Shown here in pieces: positions 26,344 through 36,295 of a DNA stretch of 64,000 bases. Position 1 is the first letter of the stretch. Each line of letters opens with the position of its first letter. The stretch comes from Tessaracoccus caeni (GTDB lineage Bacteria; Actinomycetota; Actinomycetes; Propionibacteriales; Propionibacteriaceae), in assembly GCF_029211185.1 (NCBI RefSeq), contig NZ_JARGDO010000006.1, forward strand, positions 124,001-188,000. The letters run 5' to 3'. A program made the translations under genes and the position numbers. The notes beneath the pieces were generated by a model. It made no database searches, had not been told where the DNA came from, and worked only from the letters and a program-made list of their open reading frames with translations.

Positions 26344-27779
26344 GGCGTGTCCTGACGGAAGGCGGCCAACTCGTCGAGGGTGACCGCGTCCGGCTGGAAG
26401 AGCTCTGGCTGGATGGGTGTGGCGGCGCGATAGACCAGGTGGGTGGTGGGTCGCCCGGCTTCCAGCGATCCCGTGATCTGGCGCACCTCGCTGACATAGC
26501 GGCTGCGGCGGCCACCGCGCCACACGTCGTCGCGCAGCACCACGTGCACGATGAAGTCGATGTGATGGGCGATCTGCCGCATCGCCTCGTCCATCCCGAG
26601 CACTCCGCCCTGTGCGACGCGAGCGGCCAGTCGGTCGATGGTCGAGGCGGAAGAATGCGAGTGCGTCGTCGACAGCGTTCCGGCGCCGGCTTGCATCGCC
26701 TCGAACATCGCGCCGGCCTCCTCGCCGCGCACCTCGCCGACGATCAACCGGCTGAGATTCTGGCGGAGGGCCTCTGGGATGAGATCTGCGACGGTGTAGC
26801 TGCCGACCGATCGTCCATCTGCCGACTCCCCCATGCCGATCCGGGCCTGCAGCGCGAGGACGTTGCGTCGTCGCTCGCTCAGGTGGGTGAGCAGCTCGTA
26901 GTCCGTCTCCAGCGTTCCGAATCGTTCGGTGGGATGGATCGCGTCGATCAAAGCTCTCAACAGAGTGGTCTTGCCCGCGCCCTGATCGCCGCTGATCACG
27001 ATGGACTTCCGCGCTCGCACCGCGGCATGCAGAAGTTCAGCGAGAGGACGTGGCAGCATTCCGTCGCGGGAGAGGTCGGCCAGAGTGATGTCCGTGAGCA
27101 GGTGCTGGCGGATCACGATGCTGGGCCGATAGCTCAACCCGAACCCGATCGCGTGCAGCCGGAACCGGCTGCCGAGAGCCAGAGTCATCGTCGGATGCGC
27201 GTCGTCGAATGGCCGTGGGGGATGGGCGGTCTCGCCGAGAAACCTGATCGCCTCGACGAGTTCCTCGTCACTATCAGCGACCGGGGGATGAGGTTCGCGA
27301 CGCCCGTCGTCGTACTGCACAGCGACGTTGTCGTAGCCGTGGATCTCGATGTTCTCGGCGTCGATGATCTCGAACAGCGGCTGCAATCGGCCGTACCCGA
27401 AGATCGCCGACTCGACGGCATCCGCATACCGCAGCTCGGTCTCCAACGGCCAGAGCGCCTCGCCCTGCTCGCTCAGCAGCTGTGCGCGGTTGTGCACGAC
27501 CGCGCGAATGATCGCGCGGCCGCGTACCCGCCGGTCTTCGTCAGGCATGGGGGAGCCACGGCTCGCCCGCCATTCCTCCATGGCACGACCCAGCTGCTCC
27601 GCGGTCTGGCGACGCAACGTGACGACCAACTGCCAATCGACCCCGTCGGTTGTCACCGCGGCGTGGGCTCTGCGGGGAGGTCTGGCCGACTCATCCTGTT
27701 GACGCAGAGGCTGAGGAACAATCCCGAGGAGCCCAAGGTCGCCGGTGAGGGAGGGCAGCTTGGAGGCCGGTGTCGTCAT
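26334..27779 (-). CDS. tadA: CpaF/TadA-type secretion ATPase
   Basis: A 481-residue T2SSE-family ATPase that powers pilus assembly. Walker A GDQGAGKTT is near residue 262, followed by an Asp box region ETDYELL, the VGEVRGEEAGAMFEAMQAGAGTLSTTHSHS segment (Walker B with the His box) and a C-terminal helical part. The N-terminal domain contains the family's YGRLQPLFE and AENIEIHG motifs. Its start overlaps the stop of the CpaE-like gene (ATGA). It acts at the cytoplasmic face with TadB/TadC. Confidence 0.93.
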   Translation of the reverse strand: MTTPASKLPSLTGDLGLLGIVPQPLRQQDESARPPRRAHAAVTTDGVDWQLVVTLRRQTAEQLGRAMEEWRASRGSPMPDEDRRVRGRAIIRAVVHNRAQLLSEQGEALWPLETELRYADAVESAIFGYGRLQPLFEIIDAENIEIHGYDNVAVQYDDGRREPHPPVADSDEELVEAIRFLGETAHPPRPFDDAHPTMTLALGSRFRLHAIGFGLSYRPSIVIRQHLLTDITLADLSRDGMLPRPLAELLHAAVRARKSIVISGDQGAGKTTLLRALIDAIHPTERFGTLETDYELLTHLSERRRNVLALQARIGMGESADGRSVGSYTVADLIPEALRQNLSRLIVGEVRGEEAGAMFEAMQAGAGTLSTTHSHSSASTIDRLAARVAQGGVLGMDEAMRQIAHHIDFIVHVVLRDDVWRGGRRSRYVSEVRQITGSLEAGRPTTHLVYRAATPIQPELFQPDAVTLDELAAFRQDTPWG

Positions 27780-28579
27780 GCGTCCACCCGCCTCAGCGTG
27801 GTGAGCCGCTCGCCGCGGCGATCAGCAAGCCGCTCGCTCAGCCGCTTGGCCTCCGCCCTGAAGCGCCCCATGAGATCCTGCTCGAAGAACCGCCGCGGCT
27901 CCGTCGTCCCGTCGCTGAGCACCGCGGCGCGCTTGGGCTCCCACGGCACCTCCGTCCAGATCTCGGCCTCGAACTGCCGTGCGATCTCCGAACTCGCATA
28001 CGGCCGGTTCGGGCCTATCAACGCCATTCCCCAAGGCCTCGAGACCGGCAGGCTGGACAGTTGCTCGGTGAGCGTCGTGAGATGGATCCGCGACGAGGCG
28101 AGCGAACGCAAGGACGTCTGCGTGACGAAGAGCACCGCGTCGGCGTTGGTGAGCAAGCCCAGCGGCGGACCCGAAGGGCCGATGCGTCCGCCGTCGATCA
28201 GGACATCGGCGCCCACCGCGTCGAGAGAGGCAAACCCTTCGCCCAAGGACGCCCAGACAGACTCGAAGAGCCGTGGCATGCCGGGGTGCAGAAAACCTGG
28301 GAGAAATCTGCGGCGAGGCTCCTCGCCGTCCGCGAGGGCGAGCGTGTGGCGCCAGATTTCTGGGGAGAGGCTGGTGCCCTCTCGGTGCAGGTGGAGCAGG
28401 GAGCCCAGACCGAGGCCGCGATGGTCTACTCCACGGAGATACCCGGCCAGCACGGCTTGAGAAGGATCGCGGTCGCAGTCGGCCAGCAGAACGTCGCGCG
28501 GCCAGGTGAGGGCGAGCCCCAACGCGGTGGCGGTGACGCCCGGCGAACCGGGCGCACCGCAGAGCAGGACGACGGCCAT
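27776..28579 (-). CDS. CpaE/TadZ-like ParA-family protein with atypical P loop
   Basis: A 267-residue MinD/ParA-fold protein. The expected KGGxGKT P loop is replaced by GAPGSPGVTATALGLAL, which lacks both signature lysines. DCDRDPSQ near 35 retains the family's D-x-D strand and DVLIDGGRIG near 140 the Walker B strand. Proteins with such altered P loops precede TadA in actinobacterial Tad operons and may localise the pilus machinery without normal ATP hydrolysis. It overlaps TadA by four bases. Confidence 0.8.
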   Translation of the reverse strand: MAVVLLCGAPGSPGVTATALGLALTWPRDVLLADCDRDPSQAVLAGYLRGVDHRGLGLGSLLHLHREGTSLSPEIWRHTLALADGEEPRRRFLPGFLHPGMPRLFESVWASLGEGFASLDAVGADVLIDGGRIGPSGPPLGLLTNADAVLFVTQTSLRSLASSRIHLTTLTEQLSSLPVSRPWGMALIGPNRPYASSEIARQFEAEIWTEVPWEPKRAAVLSDGTTEPRRFFEQDLMGRFRAEAKRLSERLADRRGERLTTLRRVDA

Positions 28580-28580
28580 G

Positions 28581-29210
28581 TCACGCCTCCTTCGCCATCA
28601 CGACCGTGATCTGATCGGTCGCGGCGAGGCGCGCCAAGGACTCGGCCACTTCGGAGCGAAGCCGAACGTCGAACACGTAGGTCTCGTCGTCGTTGATCGT
28701 GGTGGGCAGGGTGACCACGATGGCGTCCGCACGCGTCTCATCAGCCAGGCTCACCAGCGTCACGCGGGTGCCCGGCGGCATGGTGGTGACGGGGATCCGA
28801 CCAAGCGGCAGCCTCAGGCCGAGCAGCACCTCGCCGTCGGGGAGTGAACGCGTGCCGACATGATCGAGACGAGGGAAGGAGCCCTGCGGCAGATCACTCA
28901 GCGCCTGCTGTCCGATGAGCGCTTCTACGTCGGAGGGAGGCACGGCTCCGGCGGCGAGAAGGGCGGGAACCTCCACGGTGGTGAGGCTCTCCTGTTGCAG
29001 GGTCTCGCCGCGCGACACATCCGTCGCCATGGCGAGCACCGGCACCCGATCGTTGTTCGAGGTGAAAAGCGCCGCTGCGCCCAGCGCGCCCAACGCCACG
29101 GCGAGCACCCCCAGTGCGATCAGCTTGGGGCTTCGGCGCGCTCGCAGTTGCACGCCGGCCGGGCGTCGAGATGCCCCCGCGCCGTCGTCGGATGGCGTGT
29201 CCTTCAGCAT
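28581..29210 (-). CDS. SAF-domain protein, CpaB/RcpC-like
   Basis: A 209-residue protein with a basic N terminus, one membrane helix (about 30-49), then an extracytoplasmic SAF domain (VLAMATDVSRGETLQQESLTTVEVP). RcpC/CpaB proteins act in Tad pilus biogenesis outside the membrane. First gene of the operon, with a near-perfect AAGGAGGTGA ribosome-binding site. The 251-base gap upstream should hold the operon promoter. Confidence 0.8.
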   Translation of the reverse strand: MLKDTPSDDGAGASRRPAGVQLRARRSPKLIALGVLAVALGALGAAALFTSNNDRVPVLAMATDVSRGETLQQESLTTVEVPALLAAGAVPPSDVEALIGQQALSDLPQGSFPRLDHVGTRSLPDGEVLLGLRLPLGRIPVTTMPPGTRVTLVSLADETRADAIVVTLPTTINDDETYVFDVRLRSEVAESLARLAATDQITVVMAKEA

Positions 29211-29378
29211 CGTGGGTCACCTCCTTCGTGGGCTTGGGGCCAAAATCTAGGGGCTGGAGCGGCTCATTTGTAGAGGCGAGCCTGGAGCTGTGGATAACTT
29301 CGCGGTTGGTGCGGGGTCGCGCGGTAACCCTCTCGCGGTATGAATGACCTAGTCAGATGACGATTGAAGGTCGCTGTT

Positions 29379-29394
29379 CAGTCCTCGGGGACTG
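29379..29394. terminator. Short palindromic hairpin between DUF559 gene and pilus operon
   Basis: CAGTCC-TCGG-GGACTG, six-base perfect arms, located 68 bases after the DUF559 gene stop on the minus strand. It may be a weak terminator for that gene. The rest of 29211-29461 shows no gene. Confidence 0.3.
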
Positions 29395-29461
29395 GCGATG
29401 AAAAAGTCCCGCTCAAGGGTCACTTTGCGGTTTTCGCGTCTCTACAAGGGCCGAGTGTGCG

Positions 29462-30298
29462 TTACTCATCGAGAATGTGACGAACTGCTTTGACGACTTG
29501 GGAGAGGGTCTCGGCGGTGAAGTGCAGCACGGTCCAGCCCGCCATTCGCAAGGCCACATCGCGTTCACGATCCCGGATGAAACTGGCTCTGTCGCCGTGG
29601 AACTGCCAGCCGTCGAACTCGAGTGCGAGCCGGCGTCCAGGAAAGGCCGCGTCGAGAAAATAGGTGTTGCCGCTGACTCGCACGCGGTAGTTCGCTCGCC
29701 ATCCGCTGATCCCAGCCTTGTGCAGCAGGTGATGTGCCTGCCGCTCCAACGCGGACCATGGTTCGTCGGCCGAGTCGCGGAGATAGCGCGCGACCACGGT
29801 GTTCAAGCGGCGGCCCGGCATGAGCGAGTGCGCCCATCGAAGCGACGAGATGGTGACCACCCGACGCCTCAGCGCCTCGTCGATGGCGGACGGCCCGGTG
29901 ATGCGGGCCAAGTCGAGGGTGCTCGCCGAGGGATGCTGCACCCTCAGGTGCGCCCTCGTGATCACGAGCTCCGGGGGTATGCGCCTTCGCTCGAGGGATA
30001 CACCCGGTACGTCTCGTCTGAGCTGGCGTGTGACGGCAGCGTGGACAACGTCGTGTGGAAGCTCGGGCCACCAGGTCAACTTCGCAGCTGCGCCGCCGAC
30101 CAGCACCGCGTCGGGATCCCACTCGAAGAGCGCTTCAGTCAAGAGATCGAAGCTCGTCTCGCGCGCGTAGGTGCCGGGGAAGAGCGGTACCAGCCGCCCG
30201 GTTCGGATGGCGTGATTGATGGATCCCGCGAGATGACGGTGCTTTCGGCGACTGAGGACGGGAGCGTGTTCGAGGGCTAGGTCGATTTCGGTGGGCAT
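29462..30298 (-). CDS. DUF559/Vsr-like endonuclease-domain protein with AbiEi-like N terminus
   Basis: A protein of about 278 residues. The C-terminal domain has the DUF559 (Vsr-related) layout: YFLDAAFPGRRLALEFDGWQFHG gives the D...ExD catalytic core, followed by RDRERDVALRMAGWTVLHF. The N-terminal and middle parts resemble actinobacterial proteins annotated as AbiEi-antitoxin-domain proteins (promoter-like DNA-binding helix, then GTYAR). Function is unknown; DNA repair or a stand-alone accessory gene are possible. I chose ATG 30298 (AGGAAT upstream); ATG 30346 would add 16 residues. The gene is monocistronic. Confidence 0.72.
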   Translation of the reverse strand: MPTEIDLALEHAPVLSRRKHRHLAGSINHAIRTGRLVPLFPGTYARETSFDLLTEALFEWDPDAVLVGGAAAKLTWWPELPHDVVHAAVTRQLRRDVPGVSLERRRIPPELVITRAHLRVQHPSASTLDLARITGPSAIDEALRRRVVTISSLRWAHSLMPGRRLNTVVARYLRDSADEPWSALERQAHHLLHKAGISGWRANYRVRVSGNTYFLDAAFPGRRLALEFDGWQFHGDRASFIRDRERDVALRMAGWTVLHFTAETLSQVVKAVRHILDE

Positions 30299-30499
30299 GA
30301 TTCCTAGCTCAGCCGGTGCGGCCTTGGGATGGAAGGAGGATGTCATACCCTGTGGATAACTCGGCGACGATGAGAAACGCACTCCCGCCGCTCTCAGGGG
30401 AGCGAAAATCGTAAACTCGCGATCGAGTGTGCGCTTCTCGTCGCGGACTCTGTTCGCAGGCCCGATAGATTGGGCGCACCCGACGTAGAGGAGAAACAG

Positions 30500-31459
30500 A
30501 TGTTGCGGGTTGGCATCGTGGGAACCAACTTCATCAGCGACTGGTTCGTCGCCGCGGCCCGGCGCACCAATGGGCGGATCGCTCCTTTCGCGGTGTACTC
30601 GCGCACCGACGAGGGCGCCCAGGCGTTCGCCCGGCAGCACGGCCTGCAGCGCGCGTTCTCCAACTACGACGAGATGCTGGCCGAGGTGGATGTGGTCTAC
30701 ATCGCCAGCCCCACCGTCGCGCACTATTCCCAGGCCTTGGCGGCCATCGAGGCGGGGCGCCATGTGATGGTGGAGAAGACCATGACCGCCTCGGCCGCCG
30801 AAGCCGAGGATCTCTTCGCCGCCGCCGCGCGCCAGGGCGTCGTGCTCATGGAGGCGACGCGACATCTGCACACGCCGACGCACCGCTTCATCCGCGACGT
30901 GCTCGAGCGTTTGGGGGCGCTGCGCTACGCGCACATCGAGAAGCTCCAGTACTCGTCGCGTTACGACCGCTTCCGCGCGGGAGAGGCAATCAACGCCTTC
31001 GACCCCGGCCTCGGCAACTCGTCTCTTGCCGACATCGGCGTCTACTGCCTCCAGCCCGCCCTCGACTTCTTCGGCGTGCCGCTCGACCACACCGGACACA
31101 GCGTCCGGCTCGCCAACGGCTTCGAAGCGGCCGGCAGCATCCAGCTCAACTACGGTTCGATGATCGCCGATGTGGTCTATTCCAAGATTGTCATGGGGGT
31201 CGGCCCCAGCACCATCATCGGCGAGGACGCCACCCTCGCCATCAACGACCTGGCCGAGCCCACCCACATCGTGCTGCTGGAGCGAAAAGGCAAGTCACAG
31301 GTGCTTTTGGACATCGACGACGTCAAGCCCGTGGACACCATGCACCACGAACTGATGGCTTTTGCGGATCAGGTTGAGGCCGGCGCGATCGTGGCCAGAT
31401 GGAAGAACCTCACCATCGCTTCCCGGCGCATCATGGACGAGCACCTGGCTCGGGTCTAG
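30500..31459 (+). CDS. Gfo/Idh/MocA family oxidoreductase
   Basis: A 319-residue NAD(P)-dependent oxidoreductase. The Rossmann motif GIVGTNFISDWF is at residues 5-16, and the family motif VMVEKTMTASAAEAEDL near 90 contains the EK pair. The C-terminal dimerisation/catalytic domain includes DIGVYCLQP. These enzymes act on sugars, inositols or related compounds; substrate unknown. The ATG at 30500 has a strong GAGGAGAAA ribosome-binding site. A hairpin follows the stop. Confidence 0.88.
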   Translation: MLRVGIVGTNFISDWFVAAARRTNGRIAPFAVYSRTDEGAQAFARQHGLQRAFSNYDEMLAEVDVVYIASPTVAHYSQALAAIEAGRHVMVEKTMTASAAEAEDLFAAAARQGVVLMEATRHLHTPTHRFIRDVLERLGALRYAHIEKLQYSSRYDRFRAGEAINAFDPGLGNSSLADIGVYCLQPALDFFGVPLDHTGHSVRLANGFEAAGSIQLNYGSMIADVVYSKIVMGVGPSTIIGEDATLAINDLAEPTHIVLLERKGKSQVLLDIDDVKPVDTMHHELMAFADQVEAGAIVARWKNLTIASRRIMDEHLARV

Positions 31460-31484
31460 AGATACCGCCTACCGGCGGCATCTC
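31459..31484. terminator. Bidirectional hairpin between convergent genes
   Basis: GAGATACCGCC and GGCGGCATCTC form an imperfect 11-base stem around TACC, in the 35-base gap between the oxidoreductase gene and the convergent small membrane protein gene. Confidence 0.6.
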
Positions 31485-31494
31485 TTCGTCGGGC

Positions 31495-31845
31495 TCAGTG
31501 ACCGGGGCCCTTGGGCGGCCGCATGGCCAGCGCCATGTTGATCGCGACGATGCCCGCCCAGATCATCAGCATGCCTGGGAGGCCCGCGAAGCTGCCCGCG
31601 ATGGCGGTGAGCGGGATGGCCATCACCAACGAGACGATCGCCACGGTGACGCGCTGTGCGTTGGAGGTGCCCTGCAGGTTGCGCTCATTGACGCGGCTGG
31701 CCACCTCGGCCTCGTAGCGACGACGAACCGTCGCCTCCACCTTCGCAGCCAGCGAGTCGACGAGCCCGGGCTCGATGCTCGGGCCCATCTCCTTGCGCAC
31801 CTCCAAGGCTGCTTCCAGTTCAGTGCGGGACAGCTCGTCGTTCAT
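31495..31845 (-). CDS. Small two-helix membrane protein
   Basis: A 116-residue protein. Residues 1-65 are a charged helical cytoplasmic region (ELSRTELEAALEVRKEMGPSI, then LAAKVEATVRRRYE), and 66-110 form two membrane helices with a PPKGPGH tail. It resembles small unnamed actinobacterial proteins. TAGGCT lies seven bases before the ATG. It diverges from a GntR regulator gene. Confidence 0.72.
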   Translation of the reverse strand: MNDELSRTELEAALEVRKEMGPSIEPGLVDSLAAKVEATVRRRYEAEVASRVNERNLQGTSNAQRVTVAIVSLVMAIPLTAIAGSFAGLPGMLMIWAGIVAINMALAMRPPKGPGH

Positions 31846-31913
31846 GACGCACAGCCTACCTACCTGCGGAACCGCTTACGTGTGCGTACTTTCTGCTCAT
31901 GTTGCCGTAAACC

Positions 31914-31942
31914 TTGACCAACGCCTTTTGTGTTAGCACAAT
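31914..31942 (+). promoter_or_regulatory. Candidate promoter and operator for GntR-hydantoinase unit
   Basis: TTGACC (31914-31919) and CACAAT (31937-31942) are 17 bases apart, a plausible -35/-10 pair. Over the -10 lies the inverted repeat TTGTG-TTAG-CACAA (31928-31941), which could bind the GntR regulator encoded downstream. This rests on pattern only. Confidence 0.4.
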
Positions 31943-32042
31943 GGTTCTCTGAAGGAGCCGGGGGATGTGTTATGAACGGTGATGTACGCAGGAGTGAGCG
32001 GCGGTGGACGCGTCGCACACCACAAGGCCAGAGGGGCCTCCA

Positions 32043-32408
32043 ATGATTCCGCTCAAGGTCGACTCGAATGGGCGCTACCCGCCGTTTGAACAGCTGCGTC
32101 GCCAGCTGGTCGATCAGATCGTGAGCAGAAAGCTGCCGTCGGGCACGAAACTCCCGCCGGTGCGCCGGCTGGCTGCGGATCTCGGTCTCGCGCCCAACAC
32201 GGTGGCTCGCACCTACCGGGAACTCGAGGCGGAGGGCTATCTGATCACTCAGGGACGCAACGGCACCACCGTCGCCCCGGTGGCGGCACCGAGCGACAGG
32301 GTGCAGTACCAGGCCGACGAACTCACCAAGGAGTACGTGGCCCGCATGGGAGAACTCGGTTTCGGCCCCGATTCGATCTTCATGGCGGTGCGCCGACAGC
32401 TGGACTGA
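32043..32408 (+). CDS. GntR-family regulator, short YtrA type
   Basis: A regulator of about 121 residues with a GntR winged helix and only a short tail. PPFEQLRRQLVDQIVSRKL, then LPPVRRLAADLGLAPNTVARTYRELEAEGYL are the typical YtrA-subfamily helices. ATG 32043 fits family N termini (IPLKVDS); GTG 32004 with GGAG upstream would add 13 residues. Lies 29 bases before the hydantoinase/oxoprolinase gene, which it may regulate, and carries an inverted repeat in its own promoter. Confidence 0.85.
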   Translation: MIPLKVDSNGRYPPFEQLRRQLVDQIVSRKLPSGTKLPPVRRLAADLGLAPNTVARTYRELEAEGYLITQGRNGTTVAPVAAPSDRVQYQADELTKEYVARMGELGFGPDSIFMAVRRQLD

Positions 32409-32437
32409 TCCCCGTCGACGGGCAGTAGTCTCGGCCC

Positions 32438-35400
32438 ATGGCAGCAGGGTGGCAGTTCTGGATCGATCGCGGCGGCACGTTCACCGACATCGTCGCTCGA
32501 CGACCCGACGGGTCTCTGCTCGCCCATAAGGTGCTCTCCGAAGACACCGCCACCCCTCCCCGGTATCGCGACGCCGCCGTCCAAGGCATCCGAGAGTTGC
32601 TGGGCCTGGCACCCACCGATCCCATTCCGGGCGAGCGGATCGACGTGGTGCGGATGGGCACCACCGTCGCCACCAATGCGCTGCTGGAGCGCAAAGGCGA
32701 GCCGACGGCGCTGGTGATCACCCGCGGTTTCGCCGACGCGTTGCGCGTCGGCTACCAGAACCGGCCGCGCTTGTTCGACCGGCGCATCGTGCTGCCAAGC
32801 ATGTTGTATGAGCGCGTGATCGAGGTCGACGAGCGGGTCATGGTCGACGGCGCCGTCCTCGCCGCGCCAGACTTGCAGTCCTTGGTCGAGCCGCTGCGCG
32901 AAGCGCGCGCCGACGGCGTCGGTGCGGTCGCCGTCGTATGTCTGCATGGCTATCGCTATCCGGAACACGAGCGTCGGATCGGGGAGCTCGCACGAGAACT
33001 CGGATTCGCGCAGGTGTCGCTGTCGAGCGAGGTGAGTCCGCTGATAAAGGTGGTTTCCCGCGGCGACACGACGGTCGTCGATGCCTACCTCTCGCCGGTC
33101 CTGCGACGCTACGTCGAGCAGGTGGGCGACGAGCTTCCCGGCGTGAAGCTGCTGTTCATGCAGTCGCACGGCGGACTCACGGAGGCGCGCCACTTCAGAG
33201 GCAAGGACGCCGTCCTCTCCGGCCCGGCGGGTGGCATCGTCGGCATGGTGCGGATGTCGCAGCGGGCCGGGTTCTCCCGCGTGATCGGGTTCGACATGGG
33301 AGGCACCTCCACCGACGTCTCTCACTACGCCGGGGTCTTCGAGCGCGTCTTCGACAGTGAAGTGGCCGGGGTCCGGCTCCGGGCACCGATGCTCGACATC
33401 CATACCGTCGCGGCGGGCGGCGGATCGGTGCTGCACTTCGACGGTGCCCGCTATCGGGTGGGGCCGGACTCGGCCGGCGCCATGCCAGGCCCGGCGTGCT
33501 ACCGGCACGGCGGCCCGCTCACGGTCACCGACGCCAACGTGATGCTCGGCAGGATCCAGCCCGATCACTTTCCCGCCGTGTTCGGCCCCGACGGCGACCA
33601 GGGCCTCGACGCGGGCGTGGTTCGCGCCGGTTTTGAGGAGCTGGCGCGCGAGATCGCCCAGGCCACCGGCGACGACCGCACGCCCGAGGACGTGGCCGCG
33701 GGGTTCCTGCGCATCGCCGTCACCAACATGGCCAACGCGGTGAAGCGGATCTCCGTCGCCAAGGGGCACGACATCACCGCGTATGCGCTCACCACTTTCG
33801 GCGGCGCCGGCGGTCAGCACGCGTGCGCCGTCGCGGACGCCCTCGGAATGCGTACGGTGCTGGTGCCTCCGATGGCCGGGGTGCTGTCGGCTCTTGGCAT
33901 GGGGCTCGCCGACGTCACAGCCATGCGGGAGCAGTCGGTGGAGGAACGGCTGACCGACGGCCTCATGCCCGGCCTCGCGGATGCGGCGAGCCGGCTCGAA
34001 GAAGCAGCGCGTTCGGAGCTTCGTGACGAGGACGTTCCCGACGAGCGGATCGTCACGATCCGTCGCGCCCACCTCCGCTATGACGGCACTGATACGCCGG
34101 TGCCCGTCGCGTTGGCCGATCCCCAGACGATGCGCGCTGAGTTCGAGGCGGCCCATCGTCGTCTGTACTCCTTCTTGCTGGACAAGCCCCTGGTGGTGGA
34201 GGCCGTCTCCGTGGAGGTCGTCGGGCGGAGCGAGGAGCCGGCCATCGCCGGCATTGCCGAGCCTGCGCCTGACTCCGCCGCCGATGGGGCGACAATCGTG
34301 TCGATGTACGTCTCCGGGTGCTGGCGGGACGTCCCCCTGCATCGGAGGGGTGCCCTGGTGCCCGGCTCCGTCGTGGTAGGCCCCGCCCTCATCGCGGAGG
34401 CCAACGCGACCACGATCGTCGACGACGGCTGGAGCGCGACAGCCGGCGGACTCGGCGAGCTGCGCCTGGATCGCGTTGCCACCCGGGCGGACGAGATGGG
34501 GATCGACGCGGCCGGCGACGCCGATCCGGTCATGCTCGAGATCTTCAACAATCTCTTCATGGCGGTGGCCGAGCAGATGGGGACGAGGCTGGAGCAGACG
34601 TCGCAGTCGGTCAACATCAAGGAGCGCCTCGACTTCTCGTGTGCGCTGTTCGACGCGGGTGGTCAACTGATCGCCAACGCGCCGCACATTCCGGTCCACC
34701 TCGGCTCGATGGGGACGAGCGTACGCGAGGTGATCTCTCGTCGAGCAGGACGGATCCGCCCGGGCGACGCGTATGCGGTCAACGATCCGTATCACGGCGG
34801 CACCCACCTGCCTGACATCACGGTGATCAGTCCGGTGTTCGACGCGGCAGGCAGCCAGCTGCTGTTCTGGGTGGCCTCGCGCGGCCACCACGCAGAGATC
34901 GGCGGCATCACCCCGGGCTCCATGCCCGCGCGCTCCACGTCGGTGGAGCAGGAAGGCGTCTTGTTCGACGCCTGGCTGCTCGTCGAGGACGGGAGGTTCC
35001 GCGAGAGCGAGACCAGGGAACTGCTCACGTCCGGCCAGTATCCGTCGCGCAACCCCGACGGCAACCTCGCGGATCTTCGCGCCCAGGTGGCGGCGAATGC
35101 TCGGGGCGCGGAGGAGGTCGCCGCGATGATCGCGCACTTCGGGCTCGACGTGGTGCAGGCCTACATGCGTCACGTGCAGGACAACGCGGAGGAGGCGGTG
35201 CGTCGGGTCATCGACCGGCTCGACGACGGCGAGCACTCCTACGAGACCGATTCCGGGGCCGTGATCCGGGTGCAGGTGCGCGTCGATCGGGCTGCCCGCT
35301 CGGCGACGCTCGACTTCACGGGCACCTCGCCTCAGCTGGCCACCAATCTGAACGCGCCAGCAGCGGTCACCACGGCGGCCGTCCTCTACGTGTTCCGCAC

Positions 35401-36055
35401 CCTCGTCGACGACGACATCCCGCTCAACGACGGCTGCCTGCGTCCGCTGAGGATCGTCCTTCCTGAGAGCTCGATGCTGTCGCCGCGGCACCCGGCTGCC
35501 GTGGTGGGAGGCAACGTCGAGACGTCGCAGGCGGTGACCGGCGCGCTGTATGCCGCGCTCGGGGTGCAGGCCGAGGGGGCCGGCACCATGAACAACGTGT
35601 CGTTCGGCAACGCCGACTATCAGTACTACGAGACCCTCGGCTCCGGATCAGGTGCCGGGCCTGGCTATGACGGCGCCTCCGTGGTGCAGACTCACATGAC
35701 CAACTCCCGGCTCACCGACCCCGAGGTGCTGGAGTCGCGCTATCCGCTGCTGTTGGAGTCCTACGCGATCCGTCGCGACAGCGGGGGTGAGGGGCGCTGG
35801 CGCGGAGGCGACGGTGGTGTGCGCCGGCTGCGCTTCCTCGAGCCCATGACCGTGAGCATGCTGTCAGGTCATCGGCGCGTGCCGCCCTACGGCATGGCCG
35901 GAGGGTTGCCCGGTGCGCTCGGCCGCAACAGCGTCGAGCGCGCCGACGGCACCCTCACCCCGCTGGCCGGCAACGACATCGCGGAGGTGGGTGTCGGTGA
36001 CGTGCTCGTCGTCGAAACCCCAGGTGGAGGCGGTTACGGACAACACGCTCTTTGA
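32438..36055 (+). CDS. Fused hydantoinase/5-oxoprolinase
   Basis: A 1205-residue protein fusing HyuA-like (about 1-680, starting with the nucleotide-binding [17 protein letters not shown] and [12 protein letters not shown]) and HyuB-like (about 690-1200, starting [17 protein letters not shown]) domains, as in ATP-dependent 5-oxoprolinases. The likely reaction is opening of 5-oxoproline or a hydantoin. TAGTCT lies six bases before ATG 32438, so it may have a leaderless transcript in addition to GntR-linked transcription. The last residues (QHAL) and the stop codon are encoded by repeat copy R4. Confidence 0.92.
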   Translation: MAAGWQFWIDRGGTFTDIVARRPDGSLLAHKVLSEDTATPPRYRDAAVQGIRELLGLAPTDPIPGERIDVVRMGTTVATNALLERKGEPTALVITRGFADALRVGYQNRPRLFDRRIVLPSMLYERVIEVDERVMVDGAVLAAPDLQSLVEPLREARADGVGAVAVVCLHGYRYPEHERRIGELARELGFAQVSLSSEVSPLIKVVSRGDTTVVDAYLSPVLRRYVEQVGDELPGVKLLFMQSHGGLTEARHFRGKDAVLSGPAGGIVGMVRMSQRAGFSRVIGFDMGGTSTDVSHYAGVFERVFDSEVAGVRLRAPMLDIHTVAAGGGSVLHFDGARYRVGPDSAGAMPGPACYRHGGPLTVTDANVMLGRIQPDHFPAVFGPDGDQGLDAGVVRAGFEELAREIAQATGDDRTPEDVAAGFLRIAVTNMANAVKRISVAKGHDITAYALTTFGGAGGQHACAVADALGMRTVLVPPMAGVLSALGMGLADVTAMREQSVEERLTDGLMPGLADAASRLEEAARSELRDEDVPDERIVTIRRAHLRYDGTDTPVPVALADPQTMRAEFEAAHRRLYSFLLDKPLVVEAVSVEVVGRSEEPAIAGIAEPAPDSAADGATIVSMYVSGCWRDVPLHRRGALVPGSVVVGPALIAEANATTIVDDGWSATAGGLGELRLDRVATRADEMGIDAAGDADPVMLEIFNNLFMAVAEQMGTRLEQTSQSVNIKERLDFSCALFDAGGQLIANAPHIPVHLGSMGTSVREVISRRAGRIRPGDAYAVNDPYHGGTHLPDITVISPVFDAAGSQLLFWVASRGHHAEIGGITPGSMPARSTSVEQEGVLFDAWLLVEDGRFRESETRELLTSGQYPSRNPDGNLADLRAQVAANARGAEEVAAMIAHFGLDVVQAYMRHVQDNAEEAVRRVIDRLDDGEHSYETDSGAVIRVQVRVDRAARSATLDFTGTSPQLATNLNAPAAVTTAAVLYVFRTLVDDDIPLNDGCLRPLRIVLPESSMLSPRHPAAVVGGNVETSQAVTGALYAALGVQAEGAGTMNNVSFGNADYQYYETLGSGSGAGPGYDGASVVQTHMTNSRLTDPEVLESRYPLLLESYAIRRDSGGEGRWRGGDGGVRRLRFLEPMTVSMLSGHRRVPPYGMAGGLPGALGRNSVERADGTLTPLAGNDIAEVGVGDVLVVETPGGGGYGQHAL

Positions 36056-36286
36056 GGTGCGAAGGCTCAGGGCGAGGAACGAGCCCCAGGCCGAAGCCTC
36101 GACGGTCAGGGCGAGGGCGAAGCGCTGATGACGCTCTTTGAGGTGCGAAGGCTCAGGGCGAGGAACGAGCCCCAGGCCGAAGCCTCGAAAAGACCCCGCG
36201 CGAGAATCGCCAGGAACCCGTTGTAGTCGGGTTGTTCGGCGGTCTGCTCTTTTCGAGGCTCGCTTCGCTCGCACCTCAAAGAGCGT
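36045..36286. repeat. Dispersed palindromic repeat, copy R4 with 58-bp tandem unit
   Basis: The same 58-base unit, beginning ACGCTCTTTGAGGTGCGAAG and ending AAGCCTCGA, occurs identically at 36045-36102 and 36131-36188. A palindrome partner follows, GCTCTTTTCGAGGCT and CGCACCTCAAAGAGCGT, ending at 36286. It fills the gap between the convergent hydantoinase and FKBP genes. The hydantoinase TGA is inside the first TTTGAGG. Confidence 0.92.
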
Positions 36287-36295
36287 GATGGGAAC

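Noticed and set aside
32249-35491. 1080-residue open frame antisense to the hydantoinase
   Set aside because: Low-complexity His/Arg/Gly content and no domain; explained by codon bias of the sense gene.
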